From contig JAEXAB010000004.1 in the NCBI GenBank assembly GCA_023394875.1, positions 248,001-312,000 of the forward strand: DNA of 64,000 bases, read 5' to 3'. This stretch comes from Bacillota bacterium. GTDB lineage: Bacteria > Bacillota > Clostridia > Christensenellales > DTU072. The position numbers were made by a program, and so were the translations under genes. Each line of letters opens with the position of its first letter. Position 1 is the stretch's first letter. This document shows positions 32,614 to 42,309 of this stretch, in pieces. Under the pieces are notes generated by a model. That model saw nothing but the letters and a program-made list of their open reading frames with translations, was not told the origin of the DNA and ran no database searches.

Positions 32614-33729
32614 TTAGACGCTTAACTTTAGGTCGTTTTCTTTTATCCATTTCTTTTTTCTCATAAATTCGCATACAACCCAGCTTATTATTCCCGGAAG
32701 GATAAAGAACATTACCAATACTGCAATAAGGAACAACCACCACTCCATATTGCCTGACTGCACGGAGTTTTTATAAGAGTCTATTATTCCCACAAAACCG
32801 CAAGTGCCCATACCTCCTCCGCTCGGTCCGCAGCGCAGCTTAAACAGACAGGTAGAAATAGGTCCTACAACAGCGCTTGCTATTATCGGAGGAATAAGCA
32901 ATTTCGGATTTTTCATAATGTTTGGTATCTGGAGCATACTCGTGCCTAGACCTTGACTTATTAGCCCTCCCCACTTGTTTTCCTTAAAGCTCATTACCGC
33001 AAAACCAACCATGTGACTAGCGCATCCCACCACCGCGGCTCCGCCTGCTATCAGCATAGCGTCCGATGAGCTTGTGGAAGCAACAGCTACCCAAATAGCC
33101 GCGCTGGACGTTGGCATAGTAAGGAGTATACCCATAATAACTGCGATAATAATACCCATAAAGAAGGGAGTAATTGCCGTTGCATAGGCTATGCCTTGAC
33201 CTAGTTTATTGATAAGCCATATAAACGGAAATGCAACGTACGCTCCCACAATAGAAAGGAGCATACAAGTTAGCGGAACAAGTAAAATATCAAGTTTGGT
33301 TTTGCCTGCAACAAGGTTGCCAATTTCGCAAACTAACAGCGCGGTTACGTATGCGCCAATGGGATTACCCGGTAAACCTTTTGTAAGTAATAGCGTTATA
33401 TCGGACATTTGTCCGCCGTTAAAACTGCTTCCCAAAAACTGTGAGGAATACGCCCCTACAAAGCCTGCTACCATAGTAGCGAAAATGACTAGTCTGTTTG
33501 CCTTGAGATGATAAGCTATCCCCGCTCCGATACCCGCGCCCATAAGAATGGAAGCTACGTTACCTAAAAGTATCATAATTCTACCTACAGCGTTGTCCCC
33601 TATTAACTGACCGATAGTTTTTACTATGGTACCTGCAATAAGCGTTACAAAAAGTCCCTGAGCCATACCTGTAAAGGCATCGATAAACCATCTTTTGGAA
33701 AGTTTTTTTACTACGTTCTTAACTTTCAT
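32614..33729 (-). CDS. PTS transporter subunit IIC family membrane protein (PTS_EIIC_2)
   Basis: 371 residues, about nine or ten hydrophobic segments. Gly-rich membrane segments, the LLLTKGLPGNPIGAYVTALLVCEIGNLV stretch and the MPTSSAAIWVAV loop resemble the PTS_EIIC_2 family of putative sugar permeases. No IIA or IIB domain or gene is adjacent, so either the partner is elsewhere or it does not act as a classical PTS. It overlaps the patatin gene by 11 bases and precedes polA by 23. The substrate is unknown; lacZ upstream may hint at a sugar. Confidence 0.78.
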   Translation of the reverse strand: MKVKNVVKKLSKRWFIDAFTGMAQGLFVTLIAGTIVKTIGQLIGDNAVGRIMILLGNVASILMGAGIGAGIAYHLKANRLVIFATMVAGFVGAYSSQFLGSSFNGGQMSDITLLLTKGLPGNPIGAYVTALLVCEIGNLVAGKTKLDILLVPLTCMLLSIVGAYVAFPFIWLINKLGQGIAYATAITPFFMGIIIAVIMGILLTMPTSSAAIWVAVASTSSSDAMLIAGGAAVVGCASHMVGFAVMSFKENKWGGLISQGLGTSMLQIPNIMKNPKLLIPPIIASAVVGPISTCLFKLRCGPSGGGMGTCGFVGIIDSYKNSVQSGNMEWWLFLIAVLVMFFILPGIISWVVCEFMRKKKWIKENDLKLSV

Positions 33730-34912
33730 CTTGTTCTCCCTTAGTTTTCATAATTTCATTAAAAATCATATGTTTTCTTGTTTTTTGATTCATAAAATGT
33801 TTCTTCTTTGCTTCTAAAGTTTCGGGACAGTGGGAAAGGTATTTTGCCCTCAATTCTCTATAAAACTCTTCTATTGTATAAATGCGGAACTTCTCCACGC
33901 CGTATAATTTCGCAAAGCCCTCCAAAAAGTAGATAAACGCTGATTTTCTACTATCCGTAAATAACAAATACTGACATTTGAAACAAGCAAAAAGGGCGGT
34001 AACTACCGCTTGTTTATCAAGATTTTTGTCAAGTTCCATTATCTCTTTTAGGTTTTCGTAAGCCTCGTCACTCAAATTGAAAAGTATTTTTTCAAAGCAC
34101 GAAAAATTATCTTTTTCTATGTAATATTTTTCGCCCAAATAGCCTTTAATATAGCGCAAAGCGTCATAATAGCCTAATTTTATGTTGTTGTTTATTAGTT
34201 TGGATTTTAATTCGGTAGTGCCCCCTAATTCTTCGGATGGACAGATATAATTAACTTTAACCGACTTGTCGGCAACTACGCTATGGGGCATACGGCTCAT
34301 CGTCCTTATGGCAAACAGTTCGTCATAGCCTTTCCTTGCCAAAACGTTAAGGGGCAAATTGTCATAAACTCCACCGTCCATAAAGAACTTGCCGTTTAGC
34401 CTGTTCATGCGGAAAGCGGGATAATATGCGCTGGCAAAAATGTATTCGTGAATTTTCCCGTAAGGGATATCCTCTTTGTAAAGCTCCATAGCCATTTTGT
34501 CGGAAACAGAATACGTTACCAATGCAAAATCGATATTGGAATTTCTAAGTTTACTTTCATCGATATAACGCTTGAGAAAAGGTACAATTTTATCGGTGGG
34601 TACACCGACGTTTTTTAATATCTTTATGGACTGTTTCATCCAATACATAATTGTTTCTTTGTCAAACTCTTTGTTCTGAAACTTAGCGACCATAAGGTCA
34701 TCAAAGTCGGTAAAATCACTCGGAGTTATATTAGACCATAGTTCGTAGAGTGTTTGGTAGCCCCCTTCCTGAGCAATAATCGCGCCGTTAATGGCCCCTA
34801 TCGACGTTCCGGAAACTCCGTCAAAGGTGTAGCCGTAATCGTATAACGCTTTAACCGCTCCCAGATGAAAGGCTCCTTTCGCTCCTCCGCCCTCCAAAAC
34901 CAACCCTCTCAT
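33719..34912 (-). CDS. Patatin-like phospholipase family protein
   Basis: 397 residues. The oxyanion loop LEGGGAKGAFHLG, the nucleophile elbow GTSIG and the catalytic Asp motif DGGVYDNLPL are all present, so the Ser-Asp dyad is intact. The first ~220 residues are the patatin domain; the remaining ~170, with several basic and aromatic stretches, are not recognised. No signal peptide or membrane helix is seen. It lies 16 bases after lacZ and overlaps the PTS gene, which looks unrelated in function. Confidence 0.9.
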   Translation of the reverse strand: MRGLVLEGGGAKGAFHLGAVKALYDYGYTFDGVSGTSIGAINGAIIAQEGGYQTLYELWSNITPSDFTDFDDLMVAKFQNKEFDKETIMYWMKQSIKILKNVGVPTDKIVPFLKRYIDESKLRNSNIDFALVTYSVSDKMAMELYKEDIPYGKIHEYIFASAYYPAFRMNRLNGKFFMDGGVYDNLPLNVLARKGYDELFAIRTMSRMPHSVVADKSVKVNYICPSEELGGTTELKSKLINNNIKLGYYDALRYIKGYLGEKYYIEKDNFSCFEKILFNLSDEAYENLKEIMELDKNLDKQAVVTALFACFKCQYLLFTDSRKSAFIYFLEGFAKLYGVEKFRIYTIEEFYRELRAKYLSHCPETLEAKKKHFMNQKTRKHMIFNEIMKTKGEQDES

Positions 34913-34928
34913 AACTTCTTCCTTCTTC

Positions 34929-37900
34929 TTATTTTATAATCATGCGGAAATTAAGGGTATGCGCCCTTTTCGGTAGTATTTTGTACTGCTTTTTCAAGCA
35001 TGCAAGAGCGGGTATATCTCCACCGACTCCCCTTTGCTTGCCGTCAATTGTTACGGTGTAATAACTATCTTTAACTAGCTCATGTAAGTGTTTGGCGTTA
35101 TCCAATTTTTCAGTTGAATAAGGCAAAACTCCAAACTCAAACGGTTTTTCTTCGGCAAGTATTAGTAAGCCGTTACTGTCGTTACCCAAATCAAGATAAC
35201 GCGCCTCGGTATGGTTTCCGTTTTCCTGCGGATACAAATATTCGTGGTTAAAATCTTCGGCTACGCCTTCATAATACTTCAAAACTGCCGAATTATTTCT
35301 GTCGCAATGGTTTTCGTGCGGACCTTTGGCATAGAAGCGCATAGACTTAACGCTCTCTCTGGTACCGAACTTAAAGCCGTATCTAATAAGCGGTCTTGTC
35401 GGTATTACCGTCATGTAAAAATCAATTTCTCCCTTACCGATTTTGTATTCGGTACACAGTCTCTTTATTCCGGGGATAAACCAATCGGTAACGATGCTGA
35501 TTACACCGTCTGTATTATAAACGTTTATATTTTTCGGACGCATTTTTTTCATCGCGTCACGGTATTTATATACCCCCATAATTTTCTTTACAATGCTCAA
35601 ATTAACTTGAGCAAAACGGTCGTTATCAATAGGCGCACGGTAGAAATTCGGCAATAACGGAGCCTTTAACCGCTCTTTTTCTTTGCGGGAAATACTGCTC
35701 AAAGCTCCTGTTGATTTATCAAATACTACCTGCATATCGTCAACGGTAACGGTAATTTCCCAATCGTTTTCTACAAAATTTGCTCCGCCTTCCATTATCG
35801 GAACTTCTAGAAGTTTTACTTTAGTAACAAACTGCTCAAAGGCTACAACGTGACCTTTCTTAACTACAGTAAAATCTTTGCCCGCTTTCAAAGTGCAAAC
35901 TACGCTTTGTTCCCCCTCGCAAGTAGGGATACTTAATATTATTTCTTTGCTGTCATTAGGCGCTATGGCGTCAATAACAAAACTCTCTTTTGCGTACTCA
36001 TTGCCGTCTTCAAGATATTTTACTTCAAGTTTATATCCTTCTATATCATTGAACATATGGTTGTTTTGCAGCGTTAAAACGTTGTTTTGCAGAGTAAAAT
36101 CAACCATTTGGTATACTTTTTTGACTTCAAAAAGGGCGGGATTGGGGGTTCTGTCACCCCTCACTATTCCGTTGAAAGCAAAGCTTCCTGCATTGGGTCT
36201 TTCTCCGAAGTCTCCGCCGTAACGCCATTGAGTAACCCCGTCAACTACTACTTTTATACTCTGGTCGGCAAAGTCCCAAATAAAACCTCCCGCCAAACGG
36301 TCGTACTTCTTAAACTGCTCCCAATAATCGGCAAAATTGCCTAAACTGTTACCCATACAATGGGCGTATTCGCATTGAATGTAAGGTAAATCTCTATACA
36401 TTTCCGGTGTATAAGTAACTCCCAACGGACAAAATACCGTAGTTTGGCAATGCTTAATTTTTTCGTTCTTGCCTATTTTCTCCATTTTTTCCAAGGGTGC
36501 GTACATTTCGCTAAGTACGTCGCTTACTTTAGCCGAAATATCCTCCTCGTAATGAATAGGACGGGTGTTATCTATAGCCAACGCCGCCTCTTTCATTTTT
36601 TGGAAGGAACTGCCGAAGCCCGATTCGTTGCCTAACGACCAAAAAACTATACAAGCGTGATTTTTGTAGGTATTTACCATATTTTCCATGCGGTAAACGC
36701 ACTGCTCCGTCCACATATCGCTATTTTTTGGCATCATAAAGCTAAGACCGTGCGTTTCTAAGTTGTTTTCACACATTACCAAAATTCCCATGCGGTCGCA
36801 GAGCTCGTAAAAAACCTTGCTGTTGGGATAATGGCTGGTTCTTATTGCCGTAATATTATTTTCAAGACATAACCGCAAGTCTTTTTCGATAAGCTCGGCA
36901 GGTACGGCATGGCCGTATTCGGGATGGAATTCGTGCCTGTTAACTCCGCGGAATTTAAGCGGTTTGCCGTTAAGCAATATAAACGGACCCTTGCCGTCAA
37001 TATAAGGCGCGGTTTTTATTTCACGGAAGCCGAAATCGCATTCCCTTCTGTCGATAAATTCCCCCTCTTTAGTAAGAACAATCTCCAGTCTGTACAAATT
37101 TGGATATTCATGCGACCAAAGCTTAATATTGTTGACAAACTGCTCAATTTTTACTTTGTCGGAGCCTACAGCCGTTCTTTGTTCCATAATAACGACGCCG
37201 TCAAAGTCTGTTAGGCGTAAATTCAAAATGCAGCCTACCGCGTTAACTAAGTCAATATCAGCCATAAACAAGGCTTTGGAATAATCTCCGGCAAAAAATT
37301 CCGAACGGGCGAAAAAGTCCGCTATTTCCGTTTTCGGCTTGTAAATCAAAGTAACGTCGCGGAAAATACCCGACAGACGCCACATGTCCTGATCTTCTAA
37401 GTAGCTACCTGTACAGAACCTATAAACAGCCACGGTAACTATATTTTTGCCCACCTTAACAAAGGAAGTTATATCGTATTCCTGAAAATCGAAAGTGTCC
37501 TCGCTGTAACCGACAAATGTTCCGTTAACGTAAACTTCTCCGCAGGAATTAATCCCACCGAAGTTAATAAACACCTTGCCTTGATTTTCTACAACGTTAA
37601 ATTCTCTTTTATAAACGCCGACGGGGTTCATTTTTGCTTTGATTTTCGGCACCGCAAAAAGCACCTTAGTTTCAATCGCGTAAGGATAAGCAATATTACA
37701 GTACATCGGGATATCATAACCTTCTATTTGCCAGTTGGACGGAACCTTGATTCTGTCCATACTATTAAAGCTTAAATCCTTGTAAAAATCTTGTGGAAGC
37801 TCCTTTACCGACTCATAAAACTTAAAAAACCACTCTCCGTTGAGGGTTTGTGTCAATGGCTCACCTTGTTTGTTGAGAGGAAAACCGCTTGCGTATCTTT

Positions 37901-37949
37901 TGATGGAATTTATATTATAAATGAGCTTGTCGCTCCAATTTTTTTTCAT
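34929..37949 (-). CDS. lacZ: Beta-galactosidase, glycoside hydrolase family 2 (LacZ type)
   Basis: 1006 residues, full LacZ length, without signal peptide, so intracellular. The order is a sugar-binding domain, Ig-like domains, a TIM barrel and a C-terminal beta-galactosidase small-chain domain. The acid/base Glu is in FWSLGNESG (about residue 442), the nucleophile Glu in QCEYAHCMGNS (about 526), and GGFIWDFADQ follows. It has a good ribosome site and a promoter at 37990-38018. It may use host or milk-type galactosides, but that is inference. Confidence 0.95.
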   Translation of the reverse strand: MKKNWSDKLIYNINSIKRYASGFPLNKQGEPLTQTLNGEWFFKFYESVKELPQDFYKDLSFNSMDRIKVPSNWQIEGYDIPMYCNIAYPYAIETKVLFAVPKIKAKMNPVGVYKREFNVVENQGKVFINFGGINSCGEVYVNGTFVGYSEDTFDFQEYDITSFVKVGKNIVTVAVYRFCTGSYLEDQDMWRLSGIFRDVTLIYKPKTEIADFFARSEFFAGDYSKALFMADIDLVNAVGCILNLRLTDFDGVVIMEQRTAVGSDKVKIEQFVNNIKLWSHEYPNLYRLEIVLTKEGEFIDRRECDFGFREIKTAPYIDGKGPFILLNGKPLKFRGVNRHEFHPEYGHAVPAELIEKDLRLCLENNITAIRTSHYPNSKVFYELCDRMGILVMCENNLETHGLSFMMPKNSDMWTEQCVYRMENMVNTYKNHACIVFWSLGNESGFGSSFQKMKEAALAIDNTRPIHYEEDISAKVSDVLSEMYAPLEKMEKIGKNEKIKHCQTTVFCPLGVTYTPEMYRDLPYIQCEYAHCMGNSLGNFADYWEQFKKYDRLAGGFIWDFADQSIKVVVDGVTQWRYGGDFGERPNAGSFAFNGIVRGDRTPNPALFEVKKVYQMVDFTLQNNVLTLQNNHMFNDIEGYKLEVKYLEDGNEYAKESFVIDAIAPNDSKEIILSIPTCEGEQSVVCTLKAGKDFTVVKKGHVVAFEQFVTKVKLLEVPIMEGGANFVENDWEITVTVDDMQVVFDKSTGALSSISRKEKERLKAPLLPNFYRAPIDNDRFAQVNLSIVKKIMGVYKYRDAMKKMRPKNINVYNTDGVISIVTDWFIPGIKRLCTEYKIGKGEIDFYMTVIPTRPLIRYGFKFGTRESVKSMRFYAKGPHENHCDRNNSAVLKYYEGVAEDFNHEYLYPQENGNHTEARYLDLGNDSNGLLILAEEKPFEFGVLPYSTEKLDNAKHLHELVKDSYYTVTIDGKQRGVGGDIPALACLKKQYKILPKRAHTLNFRMIIK

Positions 37950-37989
37950 AATTATCTCCTTTTAGCTAAGGTAAAAATATAACTCTTAA

Positions 37990-38018
37990 AGTATACCATA
38001 AATAGTTGTTTTAGACAA
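37990..38018 (-). promoter_or_regulatory. Predicted lacZ promoter with a small inverted repeat at the -35 box
   Basis: TTGTCT (38018-38013) and TATACT (37995-37990) on the minus strand, 17 bases apart. GTTGT and ACAAC form a 5-bp inverted repeat at about 38005-38019 over the -35 region, a possible but weak operator. Confidence 0.55.
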
Positions 38019-38059
38019 CAAAAAATGTATTTTATCGGTGGATATAAATATATTATATT

Positions 38060-39001
38060 ATGTTACATATAATTTGTCGTTTTTTGAGCGGAGTGGGCAT
38101 ATTTTTATTTGCTATAGTTTTGTTAAATAATTTTTTATCCCAAAAAGAAAATAAACTTCCCAAAAATATAGAAAGCAAATTAAACAAACCTTATTTCTGC
38201 GTTATAGGCGGCATTATTCTATCTGCTATAACTCAAAGTTCTTCGGCTATAAACAGTATTTCTCTTAACCTGACCGAAAAAAAATATCTTCCAAGAAAGT
38301 CTGCTTATTACGTAGTAATAGGTACCAATATAGGCACCACGATAGCCGGATACATTGCGCTTTTTAATAAAATCTCCTTTACCGAAATAATAGTTGCTTC
38401 CATTTTTATTTCCGCATTATTGATGATGCTGATAAAAAATAAAAAAATATACAATATCGGCTTTTTTGCAAGCTCAGTTGCCTTGATTTTTTGCGGATTG
38501 TCTACAATATCCAGGTGCATTCCCGACCTTATTGCCGATTTTGATTTGTCTATAATAAATTCTCAAAACGAATTTACCGCGCTTATTATAGGCATATTTA
38601 TTACAGCTATTTTTCAGAGTTCGGCTTTGGTAACCGTAATAATAGTAACTCTAAGTTCTCACGGACTAATGAATCTTAACGTGGCGATATTCTTAATAGT
38701 CGGGGCAAACGTCGGTACCTGCGCCACAGCCTTACTTGCAAGCATCGGCTCAACGGAAAACGGCATTAAAGTTGCTTTGTTTTCTCTAACTTTTAACGCT
38801 ATCGGAATGATAATTTTCTGTATAGCCTATCCTTTCGGTTTGCTAAACTGGTTTTTACATATGAATGTAGCTGAGGATACAAAAATAGCATTGTTCAATA
38901 CACTTTTCAATGCGGTGACAATGCTATTTGTAATTGGTTTTATAGAGGAAATTGATATTCTTTTATCACGTAAGAGAAGGAAAAAAGTTATTTCACAATG
39001 A
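38060..39001 (+). CDS. Na/Pi cotransporter family protein, short form
   Basis: 313 residues with about eight membrane helices. The family's inverted-repeat signatures are present: TQSSSAINSISLNL in the first half and FQSSALVTVIIVTL in the second, plus GANVGTCATALLAS. Larger family members carry a C-terminal PhoU-like domain; it is absent here. There is no clear ribosome site, and AT-rich -10-like hexamers lie directly before the ATG. It converges on purA with a 14-base overlap of the 3' ends. Phosphate as substrate is by family name only. Confidence 0.85.
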   Translation: MLHIICRFLSGVGIFLFAIVLLNNFLSQKENKLPKNIESKLNKPYFCVIGGIILSAITQSSSAINSISLNLTEKKYLPRKSAYYVVIGTNIGTTIAGYIALFNKISFTEIIVASIFISALLMMLIKNKKIYNIGFFASSVALIFCGLSTISRCIPDLIADFDLSIINSQNEFTALIIGIFITAIFQSSALVTVIIVTLSSHGLMNLNVAIFLIVGANVGTCATALLASIGSTENGIKVALFSLTFNAIGMIIFCIAYPFGLLNWFLHMNVAEDTKIALFNTLFNAVTMLFVIGFIEEIDILLSRKRRKKVISQ

Positions 39002-40259
39002 GGTCGTCTCTGGCAGGCCCTACTCCTATATACTTAATTTTTACTCCTACGTTCTTTTCGATAAACTCTATATATTCTCTAGCCTCGATAGGTAAATCCT
39101 CATACTTTCTTATTTTGGTTGTGTCGCTCTTCCAGCCCTTTAACGTTGCGTAAACCGGCTCAACCTTGTCAAGGATTCTTGAAGTAGGCATATAATCTAT
39201 AACTTCACCGTTATACTTATAAGCGGTGCAAACCTTGATTGTGTCGTGGTTGTCTAATTTGTCGATTTTACATATTGCCAAAGCGGTAAAGCCGTTTATG
39301 GTTGCGGCAAACTTAACTACAGGCAAATCCAACCAGCCAAGGCGTCTTGCTCTGCCTGTCCTTGCGCCGAACTCATCGTCAACCTTATTGCCGTCTCCGC
39401 GGAATCTGTCAGCCTCTCTGGTTTCCATTTCGGTGGGGAACGGTCCGTCTCCTACCGCCGATGTAAAGGATTTCATAACGCCCACTATTTCGGTAATTTT
39501 GCTAATCGGGAAGCCACCGCTTACCGCAGCGTACGCCGCAACAGGGTTGCTGGAAGTTACGTAAGGATATATACCCAGGTCGATATCTTTCATGGCGCCA
39601 AGCTGACCTTCGAAAAGAATGTTTTCTCCTCTGTTTATTGCGTTGTTTACAAAAGAAACAGGTTCAACTAACATAGCGTTTAGTTTTTCTGCCCAAAATT
39701 CGCATTTGGCGTATATATCTTCCTCAGAAAAAGTTCTGCCGCCCTTTGCCGTTAGTTCTGCATTTATAGCGGGCATAATCTTTTTAATACGGGTTTTGCA
39801 ATACTCAAGATCGGTAAGATCTTCAAAACGCAACGCGCTTCTTCTGCTCCTGTCGGCATATGCGTAGCCTATTCCTCTCTTGGTTGTGCCTATAGAAGTG
39901 CCTGTCTTTTCGCTAAGGCTGTCAAGTTCAATATGATAAGGCATCAATATTATGGCTCTCGAAGAAATATACATATTGCTTACGTCAACGTTCTTTTCGG
40001 CAATCTCGGCAAGCTCTTTTATTAGTTCATCGGGGTTAATAACCATACCGGTATTGGCTAGAGCCTTACAACCTTTGTTAAAAATTCCGCAAGGAACCAG
40101 ATGCAGTTTGAACGCGCCGTCTTTGTTGACTACGGTGTGTCCGGCGTTATCTCCGCCTTGAAAACGCACTACCATATCCATTTTTTCGGATAAATAATCT
40201 ACAATTTTCCCTTTTCCTTCGTCACCGAACTGCGCCCCTACAAGTATTGTTACACTCAT
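38988..40259 (-). CDS. purA: Adenylosuccinate synthetase
   Basis: 423 residues. It joins IMP and aspartate with GTP on the path to AMP. Motifs are VGAQFGDEGKGKIVDYLS, GGDNAGHTVV, TTKRGIGYAYADR, FEGQLGAMKDIDLGIYPYVTSSNP and GRARRLGWLDLP. It is the last gene of the dnaG-to-purA run, 17 bases after dapL. It overlaps the convergent Na/Pi gene by 14 bases and no separate terminator was found. Confidence 0.97.
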   Translation of the reverse strand: MSVTILVGAQFGDEGKGKIVDYLSEKMDMVVRFQGGDNAGHTVVNKDGAFKLHLVPCGIFNKGCKALANTGMVINPDELIKELAEIAEKNVDVSNMYISSRAIILMPYHIELDSLSEKTGTSIGTTKRGIGYAYADRSRRSALRFEDLTDLEYCKTRIKKIMPAINAELTAKGGRTFSEEDIYAKCEFWAEKLNAMLVEPVSFVNNAINRGENILFEGQLGAMKDIDLGIYPYVTSSNPVAAYAAVSGGFPISKITEIVGVMKSFTSAVGDGPFPTEMETREADRFRGDGNKVDDEFGARTGRARRLGWLDLPVVKFAATINGFTALAICKIDKLDNHDTIKVCTAYKYNGEVIDYMPTSRILDKVEPVYATLKGWKSDTTKIRKYEDLPIEAREYIEFIEKNVGVKIKYIGVGPARDDLIVK

Positions 40260-40276
40260 TTTGTACCTCCGTATTT

Positions 40277-41464
40277 TTATTTCGACAAAAGCTTCTTTAT
40301 TCTTTTCATTGCTTCTATGGTGTTTTCTTCGGTATTAAAGGCAGTCAGACGGAAATATCCCTCTCCGCACTCCCCAAAACCGCTTCCCGGTGTGCCTACA
40401 ACGCAAATTTCGTTAAGTAGATAATCAAAGAAATCCCAAGACTTCATATTGTTAGGACATTTTAACCAAATATACGGAGAATTAATTCCGCCGGTATACC
40501 AGATGCCAATTTCGTCCAAGGTTTTTGCAATTATTTTTGCATTGTTTTGATAATATTTTATTACTTCTCTTACGTCAGCTAAGCCATTTTCGGTAAACAC
40601 CGCTTCGGCTCCCTTTTGTACAACATAGCTTACACCGTTAAACTTTGTTGTCTGACGGCGCAGCCACATTTTATTAAGATTCATTCCATCTCTTACTAAA
40701 GCGTTAGGAACAACGGTATAGCCGCAGCGCGTACCGGTAAAGCCCGCTGTTTTTGACAGTGAGCAGAACTCAATAGCGCAATTTTTGGCTCCTTCTATCT
40801 GATAGATAGACCTGGGAAGATTCTCCACTACAAAACTTTCGTAAGCGGCGTCATATAAGATAATACCATTTCGTTCGTTTGCAAAGTCCACCCAAATTTT
40901 TAGTTGTTTAAAGTTGTAAGCAGCTCCGGTAGGATTGTTGGGAGAGCACAAATAAAAAATATCCCCTTCCATATCTTTATTGGGCATCGGTAAAAAGTTG
41001 TTTTCCTCTCCGCCCTTTACGAATACTATTTTTCTACCTAACATAAGGTTGCTGTCTAAGTAAACGGGATAAACGGGATCGGGCACCACTATTACGTTTT
41101 CATTGCTGAACAAATCGGTAATATTGCCTATATCGCTCTTTGCTCCGTCGGAAATAAAAACTTCGTTATTTTCCAAACTTACGCCCATTTCTTTGGCATA
41201 ATATTCAACGATTTTGTCCTTTACAAAGTTATAGCCCTGCTCGGGTCCGTAGCCGTGAAAACCTTCCTTTGTTGCCATTTCATCAACAGCATCATGCATT
41301 GCCGAAATAACCTTAGCCACCAACGGCTTGGTTACGTCGCCTATGCCCATTCTTATTACTTTTTTATCGGGATTGTTTTCTAAAAACTTGTTTACTCTTC
41401 TAGCTATGTCGGCAAAAAGATAGCTCTCTTTTACGTTAGCATAATTTTTATTAATTTTTGCCAT
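40277..41464 (-). CDS. dapL: LL-diaminopimelate aminotransferase
   Basis: 395 residues. It makes LL-diaminopimelate from tetrahydrodipicolinate in one step, bypassing the acetylated or succinylated routes. Motifs are MGIGDVTKPL, YGPEQGYNFVKDKI, DPVYPVYLDSN, FLCSPNNPTGA-type YLCSPNNPTGAAY, YDAAYESF and the PLP Lys in FCSLSKTAGFTGTRCGYTV. Coupling to dapF immediately upstream confirms the pathway. It supplies lysine and cell-wall meso-DAP. Confidence 0.96.
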   Translation of the reverse strand: MAKINKNYANVKESYLFADIARRVNKFLENNPDKKVIRMGIGDVTKPLVAKVISAMHDAVDEMATKEGFHGYGPEQGYNFVKDKIVEYYAKEMGVSLENNEVFISDGAKSDIGNITDLFSNENVIVVPDPVYPVYLDSNLMLGRKIVFVKGGEENNFLPMPNKDMEGDIFYLCSPNNPTGAAYNFKQLKIWVDFANERNGIILYDAAYESFVVENLPRSIYQIEGAKNCAIEFCSLSKTAGFTGTRCGYTVVPNALVRDGMNLNKMWLRRQTTKFNGVSYVVQKGAEAVFTENGLADVREVIKYYQNNAKIIAKTLDEIGIWYTGGINSPYIWLKCPNNMKSWDFFDYLLNEICVVGTPGSGFGECGEGYFRLTAFNTEENTIEAMKRIKKLLSK

Positions 41465-41476
41465 AAGTACCTCGCT

Positions 41477-42268
41477 TTATTGTATTTCTCCTTCAAAATT
41501 CGTCTCAACTTCTCCGCTTAGCAAATATCCTTTATCGGTTTTACTACAAAGTAATTTGCCCCCGGGAAGGCGTATTTCAGCAACGGAATCTACGTTTTTT
41601 ACTGCATTTGCGGCAAAAAACACCGCTATTGCTCCAGTTCCGCAAGAGAGTGTTTCTCCTGTTCCCCGTTCGTAAACTCTCATTTCTATATGTTTTTCAT
41701 CAATTATTTTTGCAAACTCGACGTTGGTCCTTTGTGGGAAAACCGCTGTGTTATTACTCAAGTTTTCTCCGTAACGCATCATTCCGTCCCAAAAATCCTC
41801 GACAAAGATAACAAAATGCGGATTTCCTACACTTACTTTATATCCGAAAAACGTTCCGTCTAAAGCGTCAACCGTCACGATTTCATGTTCCATAAACATC
41901 GGATAACCCATATTGACGGTGGCAAATCTAGCGTTGTTATCGATAATTTTTAGTTCTACTTCCTTAATCCCCGCTAACGTTTCTATTTTAACTGTCGTTT
42001 TGTCGGTCAGCCCTTTATCGAAAACATATTTCGCTACGCAACGGACGGCGTTGCCGCACATTTCGCTTTCCGAACCGTCGGAATTGAACATTCTCATGCG
42101 GAAATCGTCTTTTTCACTCTTTTTTATGAGGACTATTCCGTCTCCGCCCACTCCGAAGTGCCTATCGGAAAGTTTTATTGCTAAATTTGAGGGATTTTCT
42201 ATGTCAATTTCGGTTTCGTTTATATAAATATAATCGTTTCCAAGTCCATTCATTTTTGTAAACTTCAT
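41477..42268 (-). CDS. dapF: Diaminopimelate epimerase
   Basis: 263 residues from the ATG with a GGAGATGAT site; the frame is open further upstream but would overlap the zinc-ribbon gene. It interconverts LL- and meso-diaminopimelate with two catalytic Cys, seen in EMCGNAVRCVAKY and ETLSCGTGAIAV. The substrate loop MNGLGNDYIYIN opens the protein. It lies upstream of dapL, giving two consecutive steps in one unit. Confidence 0.96.
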   Translation of the reverse strand: MKFTKMNGLGNDYIYINETEIDIENPSNLAIKLSDRHFGVGGDGIVLIKKSEKDDFRMRMFNSDGSESEMCGNAVRCVAKYVFDKGLTDKTTVKIETLAGIKEVELKIIDNNARFATVNMGYPMFMEHEIVTVDALDGTFFGYKVSVGNPHFVIFVEDFWDGMMRYGENLSNNTAVFPQRTNVEFAKIIDEKHIEMRVYERGTGETLSCGTGAIAVFFAANAVKNVDSVAEIRLPGGKLLCSKTDKGYLLSGEVETNFEGEIQ

Positions 42269-42309
42269 ATCATCTCCGTTTACAAAAAATATATGTTTTT
42301 TTACCCCTT

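Noticed and set aside
30041..32743. A polA start at 32743
   Set aside because: The extra 51 residues overlap the PTS gene and do not resemble PolA; the ATG at 32590 has an AGGGGG site and the conserved N-terminus.
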